A DNA stretch of 64,000 bases, taken from contig NZ_RZIS01000001.1 of assembly GCF_005281835.1 (NCBI RefSeq), forward strand, positions 662,351 through 726,350. The letters are read 5' to 3'. Positions 1 to 7,860 of the stretch are shown here, piece after piece (positions within the stretch are counted from its first letter, which is position 1; the number at the start of each line of letters is the position of its first letter). Under the pieces are notes generated by a model that was not told the DNA's origin, made no database searches, and was given only the letters and a program-made list of their open reading frames with translations. The stretch comes from Vibrio profundi. Its GTDB lineage: Bacteria; Pseudomonadota; Gammaproteobacteria; Enterobacterales; Vibrionaceae. Position numbers and translations under genes: made by a program.

Positions 1-899
1 AGCTTCAAGCAGGTGCTCGCGTTGATGTGGAATCAGCAAAGCGCAGCCCACTCGATTTCGTACTATGGAAAATGTCTAAGCCGGGTGAGCCGACTTGGGA
101 ATCACCATGGGGTGCTGGTCGTCCGGGTTGGCACATTGAATGTTCAGCGATGAACTCTTCGATTCTGGGTAATCATTTCGATATCCACGGTGGCGGTTCT
201 GATCTTCAATTCCCACACCACGAGAACGAAATTGCTCAGTCTTGCTGTGCGCATGGCACTCAGTATGTAAATACTTGGATGCACAGTGGCATGGTAATGG
301 TAGACAAAGAGAAGATGTCTAAATCGTTAGGTAACTTCTTTACGATCCGTGACGTGCTAGAGCATTACGACTCTGAAACAGTTCGCTACTTCCTAATGTC
401 TGGCCACTACCGTAGCCAACTAAACTACAGTGAAGAAAACCTGAATCAAGCTCGTGCTTCACTAGAGCGTTTATATACATCTCTACGTGGTTTGGACTTA
501 AACGCAACGCCTGCTGGTGGTGAAGAATACGTAACGCGTTTCTCTACTGCAATGAACGATGATTTCAACACCCCTGAAGCATACTCAGTACTTTTCGAAA
601 TGGCGCGTGACATTAACCGTATCAAAGGTGAAAGCATTGAGAAGGCGAGCGCTTTAGGTGCGTTAATGCGTGAACTAGCAGACGTAATCGGTATTCTGCA
701 TCAAGATCCTGAAGCTTTCCTTAAAGGTGATGCAGGTAACGATGATGAAGTTGCTGAAATTGAAGGTTTGATTAAGCTTCGTAATGACTCTCGTGCATCT
801 AAGGATTGGGCGAATGCCGACCTAGCCCGTGACAAACTGAATGAGCTAGGCATCATTCTAGAAGACGGCCCTGAAGGCACAACTTGGCGTCGTAAGTAA
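1..899 (+). CDS. cysS: Cysteinyl-tRNA synthetase, C-terminal part (5' end outside window)
   Basis: Charges tRNA-Cys with cysteine in the cytoplasm (class I aminoacyl-tRNA synthetase). The reading frame is open from base 3 to the window edge, so the gene begins upstream; the GTG at 27 is internal. About 298 residues remain of a family of about 460. Visible are the GWHIECSAM segment, the HGGGSDL and [10 protein letters not shown] zinc/cysteine-site segments, the KMSKSLGN signature of class I synthetases, the DALR-type helical region and the C-terminal ending [12 protein letters not shown], which closely matches enterobacterial CysS from memory. A strong terminator follows directly. Confidence 0.97.
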   Translation, partial: LQAGARVDVESAKRSPLDFVLWKMSKPGEPTWESPWGAGRPGWHIECSAMNSSILGNHFDIHGGGSDLQFPHHENEIAQSCCAHGTQYVNTWMHSGMVMVDKEKMSKSLGNFFTIRDVLEHYDSETVRYFLMSGHYRSQLNYSEENLNQARASLERLYTSLRGLDLNATPAGGEEYVTRFSTAMNDDFNTPEAYSVLFEMARDINRIKGESIEKASALGALMRELADVIGILHQDPEAFLKGDAGNDDEVAEIEGLIKLRNDSRASKDWANADLARDKLNELGIILEDGPEGTTWRRK

Positions 900-906
900 T
901 AAAAAG

Positions 907-932
907 AAAGGGCTGATTTTCAGCCCTTTTTT
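907..932 (+). terminator. Rho-independent terminator of cysS
   Basis: GGGCTGA and TCAGCCC form a 7-bp stem (extended by AAA/TTT) around a 3-base loop, followed by a T run. It lies 10 bases after the cysS stop. Confidence 0.9.
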
Positions 933-967
933 CTAATTCAATTCTTATAAATTACAGGAATATTTCT

Positions 968-1546
968 GTGGCTCAGATGTATTTTTATTACTCAGCAATG
1001 AATGCGGGTAAGTCAACAACACTTCTTCAATCTTCTTTCAACTACCAAGAGCGCGGCATGACTCCGGTTATCTTTACCGCCGCACTCGATGACCGCTATG
1101 GAATCGGTAAAGTAAGCTCTCGAATTGGTTTACAGTCAGAAGCTCAGTTATTCAAAAATGATACGAACCTATTTGAAGCAATACAAGAATTAAACGAAAC
1201 ACAAAAGCACCACTGTGTTTTGATTGATGAGTGTCAGTTCTTGTCTAAAGAACAAGTATATCAACTTACTGAAGTGGTCGATAAGCTGCACATCCCAGTA
1301 TTGTGTTATGGGTTGAGAACAGACTTCTTAGGCGAATTATTTGAAGGAAGTAAGTACCTACTTTCTTGGGCAGATAAGTTGGTTGAATTGAAGACTATTT
1401 GTCACTGCGGACGTAAAGCGAACATGGTGATTCGAACTGATGAACATGGTGTTGCGATTGCCGAAGGTGATCAAGTCGCGATTGGCGGTAACGACAAGTA
1501 TGTTTCAGTGTGTCGTTTGCACTACAAAGAAGCATTAGGCAAGTAG
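968..1546 (+). CDS. tdk: Thymidine kinase (type II)
   Basis: Phosphorylates thymidine to dTMP with ATP in the pyrimidine salvage pathway. The 192-residue product starts [17 protein letters not shown], with the P-loop NAGKST near residues 12-17, the DECQF Mg/ATP motif near residue 87, and paired zinc-ligand cysteines (CHCGRK and VCRLH) at the C-terminus, all as in bacterial Tdk. The start is GTG at 968, preceded by AGGA at a proper distance; the residues from this GTG match the family N-terminus. It is slightly shorter than E. coli Tdk (205) at the C-terminus. It stands alone between two terminators. Confidence 0.97.
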   Translation: MAQMYFYYSAMNAGKSTTLLQSSFNYQERGMTPVIFTAALDDRYGIGKVSSRIGLQSEAQLFKNDTNLFEAIQELNETQKHHCVLIDECQFLSKEQVYQLTEVVDKLHIPVLCYGLRTDFLGELFEGSKYLLSWADKLVELKTICHCGRKANMVIRTDEHGVAIAEGDQVAIGGNDKYVSVCRLHYKEALGK

Positions 1547-1560
1547 CAGTAATGAAGGCG

Positions 1561-1594
1561 AAAAAAGCGATGGTTGATATCATCGCTTTTTTTA
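1561..1594. terminator. Bidirectional terminator between tdk and the YdcF-like gene
   Basis: A 12-bp perfect stem (AAAAAAGCGATG / CATCGCTTTTTT) with an 8-base loop. A-rich and T-rich flanks allow it to work for both convergent genes; it overlaps the stop codon of the minus-strand gene. Confidence 0.88.
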
Positions 1595-2230
1595 TTGGTA
1601 GAGCCCCGTTGCTTTTAGCGTTTGGTAGGCGGATTCCACATCTTTTGGAATTGGCATTTCGATTTGGAAACCTTTCGCTGGATAATCTTTCACTCGTTCG
1701 AAATCAGCAATTAGAGCGCTAATCACCATATCTAGTGGCAGCTCTTCGTTGTAATAGTCGACCCAGTTTTGCCATTGGGAAGTCACTCGCATGTTTGCGT
1801 ATGGGCTTGGCCATTGCTTGCAGAAAGTGGCGTAAGTGCGCTTTTCCATGAAAGGCTTTTGCACCAAAATAAACGTTTGAGGATCAAGCCCCAATTCACT
1901 TAACTTTTGGTGGGTGAAACGAACATTCTCACCGGTATTGGTCGCTTCAGTCTCTAAAATAACCTTTTCTCTCGGTACGCCACATTCATAGGCAATGGCT
2001 GCAAAGGTTTCAGCTTCGGTTTTATCGAATAATCCATCCGTGAAACGACCTTCACCTCCTGAAAATACGATATAGGGAGCCAGTCCTTTAAGGTATAGAG
2101 AGGCCGCATACTCAGCGACTCTTAAATCATTGCTACATAGAACGAAAATACAGTCAGCAGGTGTGAGTTCATGTCCCATTCTCATGTAGTCCCACAGCGT
2201 ATCAATATGCCTGAATAGCGGTTTAGTCAT
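1592..2230 (-). CDS. YdcF family protein (DUF218 domain)
   Basis: A 212-residue cytoplasmic protein with the DUF218 fold: an N-terminal beta strand with ADCIFVLCSNDLRVAE, a glycine-rich turn FSGGEGR, ExxxTNTGENV in the middle and VQKPFMEKRTY downstream. These are the segments that bind nucleotide-like ligands in E. coli YdcF, which was reported to bind S-adenosylmethionine; the reaction is unknown. There is no signal peptide or membrane anchor, unlike the ElyC/SanA members. It overlaps the upstream epimerase-like gene by 8 bases, so the two are probably co-translated. Confidence 0.8.
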   Translation of the reverse strand: MTKPLFRHIDTLWDYMRMGHELTPADCIFVLCSNDLRVAEYAASLYLKGLAPYIVFSGGEGRFTDGLFDKTEAETFAAIAYECGVPREKVILETEATNTGENVRFTHQKLSELGLDPQTFILVQKPFMEKRTYATFCKQWPSPYANMRVTSQWQNWVDYYNEELPLDMVISALIADFERVKDYPAKGFQIEMPIPKDVESAYQTLKATGLYQ

Positions 2231-3065
2231 TGAGTGCGTCCAAAGTTGATTGGAAATGGAATTGATAACCGAACTCGAGGATTTTCGAGGCGCTGATCTT
2301 TTTGTCTGGTATGTCGTTGGTTGGCGGTAAGGTCTCTTTACTGTTCACGCAGTCGAGCGCAGCTTGGTAATAATGAGCTTTGCTCACGGTATTTGGAGTA
2401 GTTGCATTGACGACTTGTCGCGATATGTTGGTGAGTGCGAAAGACACTATACCTACTGCATCTTCGAGGTGGAGCATATTAGCAGGTGCGACAGTACTGA
2501 CTTGCTTCAGCTTACTTGCAAAGCGAGATGGGTGGCGATCTGGTCCAACTAAGCCACTGCATCTAACTACGGCGTAATCCAAGCCAGAATCGATGACATA
2601 TTGTTCTGCTTGTAGCATAATTTTCGCATTGTCTGAAAACTTATCATTGCTCTGTGAAATCGCGTAGGAAGCCTGTTCTTCGTTTAAGGTTTCAGCAATA
2701 TTAGGGTAAACCGTCGTTGAACTGACCATGATTACTTTCGACACTGAAGCTTGCTGAGCGGCATCAGTTACTTGTTGCCAATATTGTGCATATTCTTCTC
2801 CTGAACCTTTTCGAAAGCCTGGCGGAAAGCTACCAATAATGACGTCACATCGATGCTGGCGAAGTAGGCTTACTAACGACTGAATGCTTGCGGTAGGGTT
2901 AACCGAATCGAATTGAAAGGGGTGGCACGGTACGCCTAGTGCACTGATCTTGGAAGCACCTTCCTGTGTGGTCTTGGTTGCGTGAACGGTTAGGTTGTCG
3001 CTAATAAGTTTTTTGGCTAAGGGAAGCCCAAGCCAACCAGTCCCTATGATAAATACAGATGTCAT
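2223..3065 (-). CDS. NAD(P)-binding epimerase/dehydratase-like protein (YeeZ-like, extended SDR)
   Basis: A 280-residue Rossmann-fold protein. The N-terminus MTSVFIIGTGWLGLPLAK carries the GxGxxG nucleotide loop; MVSSTTVYP in the middle corresponds to the SST motif of atypical extended SDRs such as YeeZ. The catalytic YxxxK is not clear, which is common in this subgroup, so an enzymatic role is uncertain. It is the first gene of a two-gene minus-strand unit with the YdcF-like gene. The substrate cannot be told from sequence. Confidence 0.75.
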   Translation of the reverse strand: MTSVFIIGTGWLGLPLAKKLISDNLTVHATKTTQEGASKISALGVPCHPFQFDSVNPTASIQSLVSLLRQHRCDVIIGSFPPGFRKGSGEEYAQYWQQVTDAAQQASVSKVIMVSSTTVYPNIAETLNEEQASYAISQSNDKFSDNAKIMLQAEQYVIDSGLDYAVVRCSGLVGPDRHPSRFASKLKQVSTVAPANMLHLEDAVGIVSFALTNISRQVVNATTPNTVSKAHYYQAALDCVNSKETLPPTNDIPDKKISASKILEFGYQFHFQSTLDALND

Positions 3066-3121
3066 CTAAGCCTCAGTAACGTTGAAAGCTGAATTTAAGC
3101 TTTAGAGTAATAAGCACAAAC

Positions 3122-3151
3122 AAAAAACTCCACTATTTAGGAGTGGAGTTT
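3122..3151 (-). terminator. Terminator of the TIGR02647 gene
   Basis: AAACTCCACT and AGTGGAGTTT form a 10-bp stem with a 7-base loop; on the minus strand it is followed by a T run. It isolates the small gene upstream from the epimerase pair. Confidence 0.85.
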
Positions 3152-3170
3152 GTTCAAACTATATCTTACG

Positions 3171-3401
3171 TTATTTAAGGACACGTAGAAGCTTGTCGGC
3201 ACGCTCAGCTATTTCAATACCTTCGTCTGTAAGGTAACCACCGTCAGGAAGTGTACATAGTCCTTTTTCATATAAACGCGCAACGGCTTGTTGGGCTTCT
3301 TGGGAGGCTTCTTGGTGGACTTTAATACCAGTTGCGGCACTGCTAATGTCAAATTGGAGTAGAAGGTTTAAATCTGCAATGTGCTGTTCGCTATATTTCA
3401 T
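3171..3401 (-). CDS. Small conserved protein, TIGR02647 family
   Basis: A 76-residue soluble protein. The pattern LNLLLQFDISSAATGIKVH near the start and ARLYEKGLCTLPDGGYLTDEG further on matches my memory of TIGR02647, a family of about 77 residues limited to gammaproteobacteria such as Pseudomonas and Vibrio. The second half resembles a winged-helix segment (helix, then a GGYLT wing), so DNA binding is conceivable, but no function is known. It has its own terminator and appears monocistronic. Confidence 0.75.
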   Translation of the reverse strand: MKYSEQHIADLNLLLQFDISSAATGIKVHQEASQEAQQAVARLYEKGLCTLPDGGYLTDEGIEIAERADKLLRVLK

Positions 3402-3507
3402 TTTTAGCCTACTTTTCTTGGTTTCATTATCTTCACCTTAGTGCTCAAATATATTTCTAGCAACAGCTAATAAATGGTTTTGTTAAATGAAACTGAAATG
3501 CGGGATT

Positions 3508-3521
3508 ATTAAGCGCTTACA
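3508..3521. promoter_or_regulatory. Partial LacI/GalR-type operator-like site upstream of the lipoprotein gene
   Basis: The core TAAGCGCTTA is a 10-bp palindrome, and the 14-mer matches 12 of 14 bases of the perfect operator-like palindrome found at 44083-44096. It lies in the 264-bp divergent spacer before the lipoprotein gene. No other recognised site is seen in that spacer. Confidence 0.3.
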
Positions 3522-3665
3522 CGTTAAATTAGTGTTGCAGTGGTTGAATTTTATGCTTTTAGTTTGCTAGGCGTGTCAATTTTATAAGAGGTGTAATATA
3601 GTCAAAATCAATATTTTCTCATTTTTGCATCTGCATAGCGGATGTAATGCTCAGAAGGACTAGTA

Positions 3666-4973
3666 ATGACAAAAAGTAAAGTTGCATTGATCACCGCTAT
3701 GCTACTTGGCGTTGTAGGATGTCAAAGTACTCCATCTTCTACAGAGGGTACGAATTCAGGGACGAATAAAGACAGTGCACAAACTGAGTTACGAACCTTC
3801 GATTCTATAGACAGTATTTATCAAACATGGTCAACCAAGCTTATAGATGTTGATGCGTTAGAGATATACGCTCCTGAAAATTATGGTGAATTGGTTGATG
3901 CTTGGAAGGACGCGCAAGAGATTTTTGCTGATATGGTGTCAAAACCAGAGCTCATAAGTAAAGGGTACTCGATTTTTTCTAGTCAGACTTATGCACAAGC
4001 ATTTGACGAAAGAGTTGCGCTTGTCGAGCAAAACTATGATGCAATTATGACTCTGAAAAAGAAATCAGATGCTATTTTAGCCGTCGCAATTGATCAGGTT
4101 GCGTATTTAGATGACCTCGAAGCGAATGCTTTGTTCCCATCGAGTTACAAACGATTGTACTCGCAGTACCGCGGTTTATTTAATCTGGTGTTGCTTGACG
4201 AGTTAGAAAGTGTTCAAGAAGAGCAAGTAAGCTTTTTGACTAAAGCTCGAGTGCTAGAAGTTAAGGTGGTTCGACATAAGTTTGTAGAACCGCTGCTTGC
4301 TCAATATGAGCTTCTTGTTGATGAAGATTTCGACGAAGTCGCACCGTTAACCTTAGCTCGCGCTAAATCCCAAATTGAACTTACCGAAAATCGTATCGAA
4401 GCGAATCCAAGAGCGATCACTGTTATCAAAGAAGCGGTTGCTCAAGCTGAATTTGAATTAGATCATGTCCGTAGCGTTGCACAAGAAGTAAAACTGATTG
4501 CGAGTGTGGAAGACGAGCAATTTGAGCAAGTAGTGCTAGATATGGAAAATAGACTTTTAGCTATTTCTAGAGCGGTAAATGGCCGAGATTATCGTAACCT
4601 AGCCTTAAGTCAGCAGTCTGACAACATTGTAAGCAATATTGAGGACATTCAAAGCGCTGATAAAACCGATGCGTTAAATAGCGATCTTGAAGAGTTGAGA
4701 GCTAAACTTGCTGTATTAGAAGACCGAAATAAACAATATGTTTCTCAGCTTGCGGATGCGAAGAAGCAAAGTGAGATGCTTAGCGATCAAGTGACTCGCA
4801 GTGATGCTCATATTCAGAGCTTAGAAACGTTAGTCGATAGCCTAAAGAATCTTGACAAGAAAGTAGCATCGGAAGCAGAACCGTCTAGCGCGCTACCTGT
4901 AGAAGAGGTGAAGCTTTCACCTGAGACGGAAGGCGTAGAATTGACACCTGTAGTGGAAGGTGAAGGCGCTTAG
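3666..4973 (+). CDS. Putative coiled-coil lipoprotein, function unknown
   Basis: A 435-residue predicted lipoprotein. The signal peptide ends in the lipobox LGVVGC (cysteine 19), followed by a Ser/Thr-rich linker. The body is helical, and residues of about 320-390 form a heptad-like coiled coil (repeated L/E/K/Q pattern around SDLEELRAKLAVLEDRN). The tail is acidic and proline-rich. I recognise no enzyme motif. A good AAGGA ribosome site precedes ATG 3666, and a strong terminator follows, so it is probably transcribed alone. It may be an envelope structural or partner protein; this is a guess from architecture only. Confidence 0.7.
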   Translation: MTKSKVALITAMLLGVVGCQSTPSSTEGTNSGTNKDSAQTELRTFDSIDSIYQTWSTKLIDVDALEIYAPENYGELVDAWKDAQEIFADMVSKPELISKGYSIFSSQTYAQAFDERVALVEQNYDAIMTLKKKSDAILAVAIDQVAYLDDLEANALFPSSYKRLYSQYRGLFNLVLLDELESVQEEQVSFLTKARVLEVKVVRHKFVEPLLAQYELLVDEDFDEVAPLTLARAKSQIELTENRIEANPRAITVIKEAVAQAEFELDHVRSVAQEVKLIASVEDEQFEQVVLDMENRLLAISRAVNGRDYRNLALSQQSDNIVSNIEDIQSADKTDALNSDLEELRAKLAVLEDRNKQYVSQLADAKKQSEMLSDQVTRSDAHIQSLETLVDSLKNLDKKVASEAEPSSALPVEEVKLSPETEGVELTPVVEGEGA

Positions 4974-4992
4974 CCACTGTATCTTCTTTTCT

Positions 4993-5018
4993 AAAAAAGC
5001 GCCTGAGGGCGCTTTTTT
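4993..5018 (+). terminator. Terminator of the coiled-coil lipoprotein gene
   Basis: AAAAAAGCGCC and GGCGCTTTTTT form an 11-bp perfect stem with a TGAG tetraloop and a T run. Confidence 0.9.
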
Positions 5019-5026
5019 AATGTCAG

Positions 5027-5040
5027 TTGATCTGTATCAA
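5027..5040. promoter_or_regulatory. FNR box upstream of focA
   Basis: TTGATCTGTATCAA matches the FNR consensus TTGAT-N4-ATCAA at all ten defined bases. It lies 285 bases before the focA start, just after the preceding terminator. The remainder of the 4974-5324 gap is AT-rich leader that also holds two mini-ORFs (5245-5301 and 5303-5335). Oxygen control of focA by FNR is established in E. coli; activation here is inferred. Confidence 0.75.
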
Positions 5041-5244
5041 ATTTTTAAACTTTGGCGGGGCAATTGAACTTGAAGCTAAAGCTTATCTATTACCTGTAAA
5101 TATTAATACTTTGAAATATATAGCTTTTATTTAATCGTCTGTTTTCTTTGAGAATTATAAAAGTCTTCATGAATACTACTTTTGTATAGTGCGATGCTCG
5201 TTAAAATAACTCTAAAACCTCACTAAAGGCTTACGACTAAGCTG

Positions 5245-5301
5245 ATGAAAAAATTAGCACTTGAATTACTTTTTGAAAGGGAGGATTATCGTCGCCCCTA
5301 G
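5245..5301 (+). CDS. Possible 18-residue leader peptide before focA
   Basis: ATG at 5245 opens an 18-codon frame reading MKKLALELLFEREDYRRP and ending Pro-TAG. The only purine-rich stretch upstream (AAAGG, 5225-5229) is about 15 bases away, which is too far to be convincing. It is listed because focA itself lacks a Shine-Dalgarno and this frame ends 2 bases before another mini-ORF that overlaps the focA start. It may be chance. Confidence 0.25.
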   Translation: MKKLALELLFEREDYRRP

Positions 5302-5324
5302 CATGTTTCAAAATGTAAATCGCG

Positions 5325-6167
5325 ATGAACCTTAATCAATTCGACTCACTACTCCCTCCTCAAATGGCCGAGCGTGCCGCAGAATTAGGAGTGGGTAAGG
5401 CCACTAAAGATCCTGTTAAATCTTTCCTATTAGCCATTTCAGCCGGTATTCATATCGGTATTGCGTTTGTTTTCTATACAATAGTGACAACCGGAGCAGG
5501 TGATCTCCCTTGGGGAATGACGCGCTTTATCGGTGGTCTCGCTTTCAGTTTAGGATTGATTTTAGTTGTTGTGACTGGTGGTGAGTTGTTTACGAGCTCT
5601 GTTCTGACTTTGGTGGCTCGTGCAAGTGGTAAAATATCCTGGGGTGTACTCATTAAGAACTGGGCGACAGTTTATGTAGGTAACTTAGTCGGCGCGCTAT
5701 TGCTGGTGGTATGTATGTTAATGACCAAGCAATATATGTTTGATAATGGTCAGGTTGGGCTGAATGCCATGGCGATTTCTCAGCATAAAATGCACCATGG
5801 TTTTCTCCAGGCGGTTGCACTGGGCATTATGTGTAATGTTTTAGTGTGTATTGCCGTTTGGATGACGTTTAGCGGACGAACCCTAACGGATAAAATTGCG
5901 GTGATGATCTTACCTGTCGCCATGTTTGTATCTGCTGGTTTTGAACACTGTATCGCCAATATGTATCAAGTTCCGCTTGCGATTGGGATCAAAACCTTTG
6001 CGCCAGCTGAATTTTGGACAATGACAGGGGCTAATCCTGCTGACTATATGGATCTTAATTTGATCGATTTTATTCTAAATAACCTGATTCCTGTGACTAT
6101 GGGTAATATTATAGGAGGAGGGATTTTTGTAGGGATGTGGTACTGGTTGATATATTTACGAGACTAA
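5325..6167 (+). CDS. focA: Formate channel FocA (formate/nitrite transporter family)
   Basis: An inner-membrane pentameric channel that moves formate out of or into the cell during mixed-acid fermentation. The 280-residue protein shows six hydrophobic segments and follows E. coli FocA nearly end to end: LLPPQMAERAAELGVGKAT at the start, the GGLAFSLGLILVV helix, the GELFTSS loop, and GFEHCIANM with the pore histidine at residue 208. It is closer to FocA than to NirC. The start ATG 5325 fits the family N-terminus; an in-frame TAA at 5316 excludes a longer start, yet there is no good ribosome site. Unlike E. coli it is not followed by pflB. Confidence 0.95.
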   Translation: MNLNQFDSLLPPQMAERAAELGVGKATKDPVKSFLLAISAGIHIGIAFVFYTIVTTGAGDLPWGMTRFIGGLAFSLGLILVVVTGGELFTSSVLTLVARASGKISWGVLIKNWATVYVGNLVGALLLVVCMLMTKQYMFDNGQVGLNAMAISQHKMHHGFLQAVALGIMCNVLVCIAVWMTFSGRTLTDKIAVMILPVAMFVSAGFEHCIANMYQVPLAIGIKTFAPAEFWTMTGANPADYMDLNLIDFILNNLIPVTMGNIIGGGIFVGMWYWLIYLRD

Positions 6168-6180
6168 ATTAGTTTTTAAT

Positions 6181-6204
6181 AGCCCGCAGAAAGCGGGCTT
6201 TTTT
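6181..6204 (+). terminator. Terminator of focA
   Basis: AGCCCGC and GCGGGCT form a 7-bp GC-rich stem with a 5-base loop followed by six T. Confidence 0.9.
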
Positions 6205-6288
6205 GTACATGACTATTACTGGTCAATGAGATTTGTATGTGATCGGCCTTCAAGAGTCGTAGGAAATAAACTCTGTGTATTACATAAG

Positions 6289-6313
6289 GTTATCCACATT
6301 TTCTGTGGATAAC
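6289..6313. repeat. Inverted pair of perfect DnaA boxes
   Basis: GTTATCCACA (6289-6298) and TGTGGATAAC (6304-6313) are perfect 10-base inverted repeats 5 bases apart. Each contains the strongest DnaA box, TTATCCACA, in opposite orientation. The site sits in the convergent spacer between focA and fetB and has no T run, so it does not look like an ordinary terminator. Whether DnaA binds here is unknown. Confidence 0.6.
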
Positions 6314-6388
6314 GTGTCTCAAATTGAGTGAGTAAATCGATCTTTAGGGCAGGTGATGAGTGCTGCTATCCCTTTATTGCCTTAGGTC

Positions 6389-7186
6389 TCAGCTTGTCTT
6401 GTTGATAAAAGACACTTTAACGCGACCTTCTTTGGTGATTGCCGCTTTTAAAGATAAATGCAGGGCAAGCGTCAAGGAACAAGCCATCATCACAAAGATC
6501 GCGATCATGATCATTAGCTGGTATTTGATTGCGACCATAGGCGAAGCGCCACCGAGAATTTGACCAGTCATCATTCCAGGCAAGGTAACGATCCCCGTCG
6601 TTGCCATAGAGGCCATTATTGGAGATATAGATTTTTGAATTGCGGTGCGAATAAAAGGAGCAGAGGCATACTGTGGGGAAGCCCCTAAAGATAGAGCCCC
6701 TTCATACTCAGATTTACGTAATTCAAATGCGCCAAATAAATTTTGTAAAGCCACTATATTGCAGCTCAAACAGTTTCCTAGCAGCATGCCCGCAATTGGA
6801 ATGAGATATTGAGCGCTGAATATAGGGTTAGGCTTAATCACAAGTGCACAGATGAGGATGACAAGCGGAATTGCAGTGGAGGCTAGGCTGAATGAAATCG
6901 GAAGTAATAGAGGCTTCTGAGGGAGCTTTGCTTTACCAATTATTGAGTTAGCTCCAATCAAAACCATAATTAGAAGCCAGCTAAGGTTTACCCACCAACT
7001 ATTTAGATCAAAAAGGTACTCGAGATATACGCCTACCAAGGCGAGTTGTATCGTCATTCGCAGGATGCTGACTAAAGCTTCTTTCGCAATTCCCAGCTTA
7101 AAGTAATAACTGATGCCCAGCGGAATAAGCAGAATAGAACTGAATAATAAAAGTTGGAACCAGGAAATATCAACGACGTCTTGCAT
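6389..7186 (-). CDS. fetB: FetB/YbbM-type ABC exporter permease (UPF0014)
   Basis: A 265-residue membrane protein with about seven hydrophobic segments. It has the UPF0014 signatures: IPIAGMLLGN in the middle and ALSLGASPQYASAPFIRTAI, followed by GIVTLPGMMTGQILGG. E. coli FetAB exports iron and raises peroxide resistance. The partner ATPase gene (fetA) is not adjacent here: focA converges on one side and the tor operon diverges on the other, so the ATPase must be elsewhere. The start is ATG 7186. Confidence 0.85.
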   Translation of the reverse strand: MQDVVDISWFQLLLFSSILLIPLGISYYFKLGIAKEALVSILRMTIQLALVGVYLEYLFDLNSWWVNLSWLLIMVLIGANSIIGKAKLPQKPLLLPISFSLASTAIPLVILICALVIKPNPIFSAQYLIPIAGMLLGNCLSCNIVALQNLFGAFELRKSEYEGALSLGASPQYASAPFIRTAIQKSISPIMASMATTGIVTLPGMMTGQILGGASPMVAIKYQLMIMIAIFVMMACSLTLALHLSLKAAITKEGRVKVSFINKTS

Positions 7187-7627
7187 GAATTCTATCTCAG
7201 TAATGAAGTCATCATGATAACTGAAATAGCCTCGAATTGAAGCGAATACAGATTACATTTATTACGTAATTTTCAAGTCTCCCATTAACAATATTTAAAC
7301 AATTGGGCGCAAATAACATAAATAATAATCTACTACTAACTGAGTAGAACGTTAAATAATGTCATGTTTATGTTGCATTTTTGTTTGATCTTATCATTTC
7401 TGCTACATTATTAATTTGTCATATCTATTAATAGTTTTTAACATGCTTTTTTAACTAAACACATACTTGGATGAGCTCAAAAAAGTGTTGAATAACAAGG
7501 GGTGTAAGCCCTTATTTGATTGAACCCTACTCTTAGTAGGTCTAATATTTTTTATCAGAAATAGAAAAAACTTTGGCTCTGCATACAGGGCTATCCAAAA
7601 TTACTAAATACAAAATAGGCAAAATGT
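7187..7627. promoter_or_regulatory. Divergent regulatory region between fetB and torE
   Basis: An AT-rich 441-bp spacer that must hold the promoters of fetB (minus) and torECA (plus). Two short inverted repeats lie near torE: AAGGG/CCCTT (7497-7513) and CCTAC-N5-GTAGG (7526-7540), the second vaguely like a NarP-type heptamer pair. I could not find a convincing FNR box or the E. coli type TorR box. Confidence 0.4.
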
Positions 7628-7810
7628 ATGAGTGATGTTAATAAAATCGAAAGTGGCGAAAAGCGCTCGCTGGAGTGGAAGTCATTCCTCTTCATCGCGG
7701 TTGTTCTCTTTCCAGTTTTAAGTGTGGCTTTTGTAGGGGGTTACGGCTTCCTTGTTTGGGCTCTGCAAGTGTTTGTATTCGGACCTCCAGGTGCTCACGG
7801 CGGTATGTAA
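7628..7810 (+). CDS. torE: TorE, small membrane protein of the TMAO reductase operon (NapE/TorE family)
   Basis: A 60-residue protein with a charged cytoplasmic N-terminus and a single transmembrane helix (about residues 20-45), ending in a short GPPGAHGG tail. Size, topology and place immediately upstream of torC match the NapE/TorE family found in tor operons of Vibrio and Shewanella. Its role is not settled; it may assist the cytochrome or reductase assembly at the membrane. The ribosome site is weak. The gap to torC is 50 bases. Confidence 0.88.
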   Translation: MSDVNKIESGEKRSLEWKSFLFIAVVLFPVLSVAFVGGYGFLVWALQVFVFGPPGAHGGM

Positions 7811-7860
7811 CGCCTTCTGATTCCACATTTTTGATTGAATAATTTTTAAGAGAGCTAATC

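Noticed and set aside
7381..7400. FNR box before torE (TTTGATCTTATCATTT)
   Set aside because: The halves are separated by three bases instead of four, so it does not fit the FNR dimer.
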